Positions 6,882 to 11,017 of a stretch of DNA of 11,017 nt are shown here, in pieces. Position 1 is the stretch's first letter; the number at the start of each line of letters is the position of its first letter. Origin of the DNA: UBA1388 sp964555515 (GTDB lineage Bacteria; Patescibacteriota; Microgenomatia; UBA1400; PJMF01); contig CAZKSJ010000031.1 of NCBI GenBank assembly GCA_964555515.1, forward strand, positions 1 to 11,017, in the 5' to 3' direction. A model generated the notes under the pieces. That model was given only the letters and a program-made list of their open reading frames with translations, was not told where the DNA came from and did not search any database. Position numbers and translations under genes: made by a program.

Positions 6882-7010
6882 CACAGCGTAATCATCTTGC
6901 AGCTTGATCATTTGTCGAGTAATTGTCCCGCGTTGTCTGGTTATTTCTCACTTTTTGTACCACATGTTCCGTTTCTCGAGAATTTTATCTTTATCCCTGA
7001 GCGTGAATTC

Positions 7011-7039
7011 TTGTTTTGACCTGGCTGGTGTGTTATACA
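7011..7039 (+). promoter_or_regulatory. Possible extended -10 promoter immediately before mreB
   Basis: TTGTTT (7011-7016), a 17-nt spacer, then TATACA (7034-7039) preceded by an extended -10 TG (7031-7032). Transcription would begin about 7046, only 3 nt before the mreB ATG, giving a nearly leaderless message. That agrees with the absence of a Shine-Dalgarno site. Confidence 0.35.
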
Positions 7040-7048
7040 TTACCTGCA

Positions 7049-8095
7049 ATGAAGCACCACTCCAAAATTATTCGATCAGTCCATCTGCAATCGTCAAACA
7101 AGGATGTTTATCTGGAAATTGGCTCATCGCAGGCAAGAGTGATGATAGACAATAAGTTGGTCTTTAATCAGCCAAGTTGTATTGCATATAACCCTTCTCA
7201 ACAAACCTTGCTCGCCTTTGGTAACAAGGCTCATCAGTTGTTGGGCATAAGAAGACAGGGTTTGCAGGTTATGTTTCCCATTCAAAATGGGGCTGTTGCC
7301 AATCGCGCATATTTGCAGTTGCTGTTGCAGGCAATCAATAATCATTTACAACTTGATACAGTCTGGTGGCAAGTGTTAACTCCTAGGCAGTGTTTAATCG
7401 CTGTGTCTGATTCATTGACGCCAGCTGAGAGAGATCAAACCACTCATGAATTTGCCAAGTTAAAGCTTGGTAGAAACGCCTTTTATTCCGCAGAATTGGC
7501 AGTGGCCACGCAAGCTGACCGGTGCAACTCAGATTCATCTGCCAACTACTGCCTCATCAATATGGGAGGTATGACTACCACGATCGCTATCGTGCAGAGA
7601 GGGGAAGTAATCCATGTCGAAAGAATTTTTTTAGGTGGCACGCACTTTACTGCTGCTGTCCAGCACTCGGTAAGATCAACTGAAAACTGTGCGATCAGTT
7701 GGCACGAGGCAGAAAGAATTAAGAAAACCATTGGATTGATAGAGCATACCAATACACACCGCACTATTTTAAATAAAAAACTATCGGTGATGGGTAAGGA
7801 TATTGCCTCACAGCTAGGTAAAACAGTGATTATTTCGGCAAGCCAAATCAGCATGGGATTTGTGAATTTAGTTGATGATTTAGTGATTGGTTTGAAGCAC
7901 TTTTTTAACAAAGTACCACCCGAACAAGTCACCGATTGCTTGCAGAACGGCGTATTTTTGACTGGCGGGGCAATGCAGCTCAATGGTATGAAAGAGATAC
8001 TTCAGCACCACTTGCAAGCAGAAATGGTCATGTCTGAAAATCCAGAACTTGATGTCATCGAGGGGCTGGTAAAAATGGCTGATGGCCATAAGTGA
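7049..8095 (+). CDS. mreB: Divergent MreB-like actin-fold rod-shape protein
   Basis: MreB forms membrane-bound filaments inside the cell that direct side-wall peptidoglycan synthesis. This 348-residue protein aligns by eye along the whole family. The phosphate-1 region is YLEIGSSQA (21-29), followed by VFNQPSCIA (38-46); NGAVAN (80-85) matches the MreB DGVIAD block. SAELAVAT (147-154) holds Glu149 at the catalytic Glu position, NMGGMTTTIAIV (171-182) is phosphate-2, EAERIKKTIG (220-229) is the A-E-x-I-K-x-x-I-G block, and FLTGGAMQLNGM (303-314) the adenosine motif. Against the consensus, the phosphate-1 Asp is Glu23, the phosphate-2 Asp is Asn171 and the third Gly of GGG is Ala308. Start: the ATG at 7049 is chosen; an in-frame TTG at 7016 is part of the promoter-like region. 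The gene ends TGA TAG, 19 bp before mreC. Identity is strong from motifs plus the mreC, mreD and mrdA neighbours; ATPase activity is uncertain. Confidence 0.85.
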   Translation: MKHHSKIIRSVHLQSSNKDVYLEIGSSQARVMIDNKLVFNQPSCIAYNPSQQTLLAFGNKAHQLLGIRRQGLQVMFPIQNGAVANRAYLQLLLQAINNHLQLDTVWWQVLTPRQCLIAVSDSLTPAERDQTTHEFAKLKLGRNAFYSAELAVATQADRCNSDSSANYCLINMGGMTTTIAIVQRGEVIHVERIFLGGTHFTAAVQHSVRSTENCAISWHEAERIKKTIGLIEHTNTHRTILNKKLSVMGKDIASQLGKTVIISASQISMGFVNLVDDLVIGLKHFFNKVPPEQVTDCLQNGVFLTGGAMQLNGMKEILQHHLQAEMVMSENPELDVIEGLVKMADGHK

Positions 8096-8114
8096 TAGTC
8101 ACTAATGAGGGCTC

Positions 8115-8906
8115 ATGATGCGAATCGATTCTTGGAGTAATTCAACTAACACTCCGTCTTTTACCTTAGGAGTGCTAGTGATTTGCGGGATAGCCATTTT
8201 TTTGGTAGAGCAAGTTAGGTGGGATCTATTTTTAAGGGAGAGATTGGGATGGATGACTGTACCAGTTAGTAAAAGGGTCGTCCAAGGCGTGGAATTAGTG
8301 ACCCATCCAGCTTACTCGTTAAGCTCTTATTTTTCGGCTGCCACAGAGCTTGACAGGCTGAGGGTGCAACACGCCCAAGATTTGGCAACGATTGCTGAGT
8401 TAGAGAGGTTAAAGGCGGAAAATGAAATATTAAAGCAGATGGTTGAGGGTGAGGGTAGTACTCAACAGGCCAAGATCATTGCTGCCCCAATCACTTCTTA
8501 TGCTTATCCTGCTATTGGTGCAGGGTTGTCTGAGGGGGTCAGCGAGGGTCAAGTAATTGTCACAAATGAAACACTCCTTGGTAGAATCACTCAAGTTGAG
8601 TCCGATCAATCGAGAGTGCAATTGTTATTCAATCTTGATTCACAACCAATTTTGGCAGAGACAGCCTCTGGAGCACAGGGATTAATCAAAGGCACGGGTA
8701 AAAAAGTAATTTTTACAGAAGTGTTGCCAGATAACAAGCTCACGGTTGGAGAAAGAGTCACCACTTCTGGCCAACCTGGAATTAAGCCTGGCCTGCTCGT
8801 GGGTGTCATCGCTTCAATTTCCCCACCTTCTTCAGTACCGACTCAAGTGGCAGAAATTGATCAATTAGTATCATTTTACACAACACCTCTAATAGAAGTT
8901 AGGTAG
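8115..8906 (+). CDS. mreC: Rod-shape-determining protein MreC
   Basis: A 263-residue membrane-anchored protein that links MreB to the extracytoplasmic wall-synthesis enzymes. One membrane helix (about residues 15-32) is followed by a coiled coil (about 76-112, ending LERLKAENEILKQM) and a beta-rich domain (120-260). Family features include GVSEGQVIV (141-149), LLGRITQVESDQSRVQLL (154-171) and SGQPGIKPGLLVGVI (218-232), matching the G-L-V-G-x-V and P-x-G-L-x-V-G positions of MreC. Length is normal for a short MreC. It is 19 bp after mreB and 6 bp before mreD. Two adjacent ATGs are possible: GAGG at 8107-8110 is 4 nt from 8115 and 7 nt from 8118, so initiation at 8118 is equally likely. Confidence 0.92.
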   Translation: MMRIDSWSNSTNTPSFTLGVLVICGIAIFLVEQVRWDLFLRERLGWMTVPVSKRVVQGVELVTHPAYSLSSYFSAATELDRLRVQHAQDLATIAELERLKAENEILKQMVEGEGSTQQAKIIAAPITSYAYPAIGAGLSEGVSEGQVIVTNETLLGRITQVESDQSRVQLLFNLDSQPILAETASGAQGLIKGTGKKVIFTEVLPDNKLTVGERVTTSGQPGIKPGLLVGVIASISPPSSVPTQVAEIDQLVSFYTTPLIEVR

Positions 8907-8912
8907 CACCAT

Positions 8913-9368
8913 ATGTTATGGGAAATTTTCAAATACTTCTTTTTGCTCACTGGTTTGTGCTTGGTTTTGCTGATTGAACAGGTCTTAGCCTTGCCATTCA
9001 TTTTTTTTACGCTGCTGATGTTATGGACCAATCGGCAGACGCCTCTCATGTCGGTACTCACCATCGTGACGACTTCTTTGGTATGTGCGGTTATTTTTGG
9101 TCAAAGCTGGTTGCTTCTGTTTGCTTTTATCGCCTTAGCAATTCACTTAGTGAAATTTTGGCAGACAAGGTTTATCAATTCTTGGTGGGCAAGTAATTTG
9201 CAGGTACTAATCATAGTGACTATGTTTTCTTTGATTATTCCGCCACAATCAACTGCTCAATTTTTAGTCTTTTCTAGTATTAGTTATCTGATTAGTTTGA
9301 TTATTTTGTGGGGAAATTATCATTGGCTAAAAAGACAAAAATTTTCCTTTCGATTTACTAATTACTAA
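8913..9368 (+). CDS. mreD: MreD-like small membrane protein
   Basis: A 151-residue protein with about five or six hydrophobic segments (roughly 4-24, 26-38, 46-64, 66-83, 93-110, 115-135) and a basic C-terminus (KRQKF). MreD proteins are 150-180 residues, poorly conserved and identified largely by this architecture and by sitting between mreC and mrdA, as here. I see no diagnostic MreD motif, so the name rests mostly on position and topology. Family role: an integral membrane component of the rod complex that works with MreC. The ATG is 6 bp after the mreC stop. Only a distant AGGT, overlapping the mreC stop, precedes it, so translational coupling is likely. The PBP2 gene starts 5 bp after its stop. 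Confidence 0.75.
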   Translation: MLWEIFKYFFLLTGLCLVLLIEQVLALPFIFFTLLMLWTNRQTPLMSVLTIVTTSLVCAVIFGQSWLLLFAFIALAIHLVKFWQTRFINSWWASNLQVLIIVTMFSLIIPPQSTAQFLVFSSISYLISLIILWGNYHWLKRQKFSFRFTNY

Positions 9369-9373
9369 AATTA

Positions 9374-11017
9374 ATGTTAGCTGATGAACAATCTGTGCCA
9401 AAACTAAATCACCACCTCAGCAATTATTGGCTTTTAACGATCGCTATTTTGTTAAGCGGTACCTTAACCTTAGTGAGGTTGATTGATGTGCAGGTCATTA
9501 AAGGCCAGAGTTTTTTAGAAATGGCAGAAGCAAACAGACTATTTAAAATTACCTTGCCTAGAATGAGGGGCTTGATTAAGGATCGTTATGGCCAACCTTT
9601 GGTACAGAATTATCCAATTTACCATCAAATTTCTGATCCCGATCGGGTATTTGCTGCCAAGAAGCCTATTTCTGCGGATGTCGCTTTGTCGCTCATGGCT
9701 ACCGAGAGCGGCAGTGTAGAAACAACCATCAGAAGAATTTATCCACTGGGTGAGGTGTTGGCACCTGTTCTAGGTTATACTGGCGCCGTCTCGGCGGAGG
9801 ATTTGCAGCAGGACAAAGATTTAAAACCGATTGACTTGGTTGGTAAGCAAGGCTTGGAAAAAACTTTTGATTTGAATTTAAGAGGTTATCTTGGTGAGGA
9901 AATTTATGAAATCAATGCTTTAGGTCAAAAAAAGCGTTTAATTTCCACAAAATTAGGTGACCCAGGTCAGGATATCGGCACCGCCATTGATCCTTATTTA
10001 AGCCTGATTGCTTTCGAGGCGATGGGAAATCGGACGGGTGTGGTGCTGATCACAGATGGAACCACGGGGGAAATTTTAAGCTTGATAAGCAAGCCCAGTT
10101 ATGACGCCAACTTAATTACGGCTCGTTATGCGGATGAAAAGTTGGAAAAATTTAGACAACAAACAGTGACTGAGTTGTTTACCGATGAACGACAGTTGTT
10201 TTTTAATCGAGCAGTGAGCGGCGCTTACCCGCCAGGATCGGTCTTTAAATTAGTTACAGCTGCAGCTGGGTTAAGTACCGCTGCTATCGATGCACAAACG
10301 AGTGTGATAGATGAGGGGGTGCTTAAGGTGGGAGATTATTCTTATGCGAATTGGTATTTTTCACAGTACGGAGGTACAGAAGGTGAAATTTCATTACAGC
10401 GAGCAATTGCTAGGAGTAATGATATTTACTTTTATAAAGCTGCCGAGTGGATTGGTCCAAATCAGCTGGCTGATAAGGCGCGTGAGTTTGGTTATGGCAA
10501 AGTTTCTGGCATTGAGTTACTTGGGGAGCAGGCCGGGCTGGTACCGGATGTTGATTGGAAAGAGCAAGTGATAGGGGAGCGGTGGTTTTTGGGAAATACA
10601 TATCACTTTGGGATTGGTCAGGGCAACTTATTGGTGACGCCGCTGCAAGTCAACCAAATGACGCAAACCCTGATTAACCATGGCTCGCGGTGCAGCCCGC
10701 GCCTGATCTCATCGGTTCAGGCGGATTGTCATGGTGTGGCATTAGAAGATGACCACCTAGATTTAATTTTATCCGGCATGTTAGACGCATGTAGCAGTGG
10801 AGGCACTGCCTACCCATTTTTTCCCTGGAATGAGCGCTATCAAAATCAAGAACTATCAGCTTATGAGCAAATCAGAAGTGGGGCGGTGGCGTGTAAAACA
10901 GGTACGGCGGAATTTGGTGGTAGCGACGAACGGGGCTACAAAAAAACTCACGGTTGGTTTGTGATGACGGTGGGTGTCAATGAATTACTAAAACCTTTAT
11001 TGGCAGAGGTTGAGATT
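9374..11017 (+). CDS. mrdA: Penicillin-binding protein 2 (rod-complex transpeptidase), 3' end cut by window edge
   Basis: Class B transpeptidase that crosslinks peptidoglycan during elongation. It reads 548 codons from an ATG at 9374 and is open at the right edge. One membrane anchor (about residues 19-38) is followed by the N-terminal dimerisation/pedestal region with the conserved RGLIKDRYGQPL (66-77) and a KQGLEKTFD block (158-166). The catalytic domain has all three motifs: SVFK (289-292, nucleophile Ser289), S-N-D (348-350) and KTGT (508-511). The second motif ending in Asp rather than Asn agrees with PBP2 rather than PBP3/FtsI. GIGQGNLLVTPLQ (413-425) is also typical. Only a few dozen residues are probably missing. 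It lies 5 bp after mreD without a Shine-Dalgarno, ending the mreB-mreC-mreD-mrdA order; rodA is the usual partner and may lie just outside. Confidence 0.94.
   Translation, partial: MLADEQSVPKLNHHLSNYWLLTIAILLSGTLTLVRLIDVQVIKGQSFLEMAEANRLFKITLPRMRGLIKDRYGQPLVQNYPIYHQISDPDRVFAAKKPISADVALSLMATESGSVETTIRRIYPLGEVLAPVLGYTGAVSAEDLQQDKDLKPIDLVGKQGLEKTFDLNLRGYLGEEIYEINALGQKKRLISTKLGDPGQDIGTAIDPYLSLIAFEAMGNRTGVVLITDGTTGEILSLISKPSYDANLITARYADEKLEKFRQQTVTELFTDERQLFFNRAVSGAYPPGSVFKLVTAAAGLSTAAIDAQTSVIDEGVLKVGDYSYANWYFSQYGGTEGEISLQRAIARSNDIYFYKAAEWIGPNQLADKAREFGYGKVSGIELLGEQAGLVPDVDWKEQVIGERWFLGNTYHFGIGQGNLLVTPLQVNQMTQTLINHGSRCSPRLISSVQADCHGVALEDDHLDLILSGMLDACSSGGTAYPFFPWNERYQNQELSAYEQIRSGAVACKTGTAEFGGSDERGYKKTHGWFVMTVGVNELLKPLLAEVEI

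Noticed and set aside
7016..7048. TTG start that would extend mreB by 11 residues
   Set aside because: The extension (TWLVCYTLPA) has no counterpart in MreB, lacks a ribosome site and coincides with promoter-like sequence.
7124..8089. Several minus-strand open frames under mreB
   Set aside because: They lie opposite a gene with clear family motifs and show no family similarity or translation signals.
10311..10601. Short open frames on both strands inside the mrdA region
   Set aside because: They are shadows of the PBP2 reading frame, which carries the catalytic SVFK, SND and KTGT motifs and stays open throughout.

Overview
This 11 kb window looks like part of a chromosome from a small-genome bacterium, most likely of the Candidate Phyla Radiation (Patescibacteria, possibly Microgenomates). 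This is inference. It rests on divergent versions of housekeeping genes, tight gene packing, frequent genes without a clear Shine-Dalgarno site, and an unusual Gln-repeat protein whose C-terminal helical domain resembles one I recall from such genomes. No recognisable gene has an internal TGA and mreB ends in TGA TAG, so the standard bacterial code fits and the UGA=Gly groups are unlikely. A run of 100 N at 4415-4514 is an assembly gap.

Layout. Positions 1-1329 carry two minus-strand genes: a metallo-beta-lactamase-fold hydrolase cut by the left edge and an M50 site-2-type membrane protease. A 257-bp divergent spacer follows, then rpmB (ribosomal protein bL28) on the plus strand. Positions 1880-5623 hold a minus-strand cluster in the transcription order O-antigen-ligase-like/TPR membrane protein (split by the N gap), def (peptide deformylase), fmt (Met-tRNA formyltransferase). 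def and fmt are the two ends of the formyl-Met cycle. A 302-bp divergent regulatory region (5624-5925) is rich in palindromes. From 5926 to the right edge everything is on the plus strand: a Gln-repeat protein, then mreB, mreC, mreD and mrdA (PBP2, cut by the right edge).

The right half is a cell-elongation (rod complex) locus. MreB is the cytoplasmic actin-like scaffold, MreC and MreD are the membrane linkers, and PBP2 is the septum-independent transpeptidase. The rodA partner may lie just beyond the window. The MreB has substitutions in the phosphate-binding motifs. The most distinctive item is the unassigned protein just upstream of it, with about 27 glutamines spaced exactly four residues apart. 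I found no tRNA, rRNA, CRISPR array, insertion sequence or convincing intrinsic terminator.
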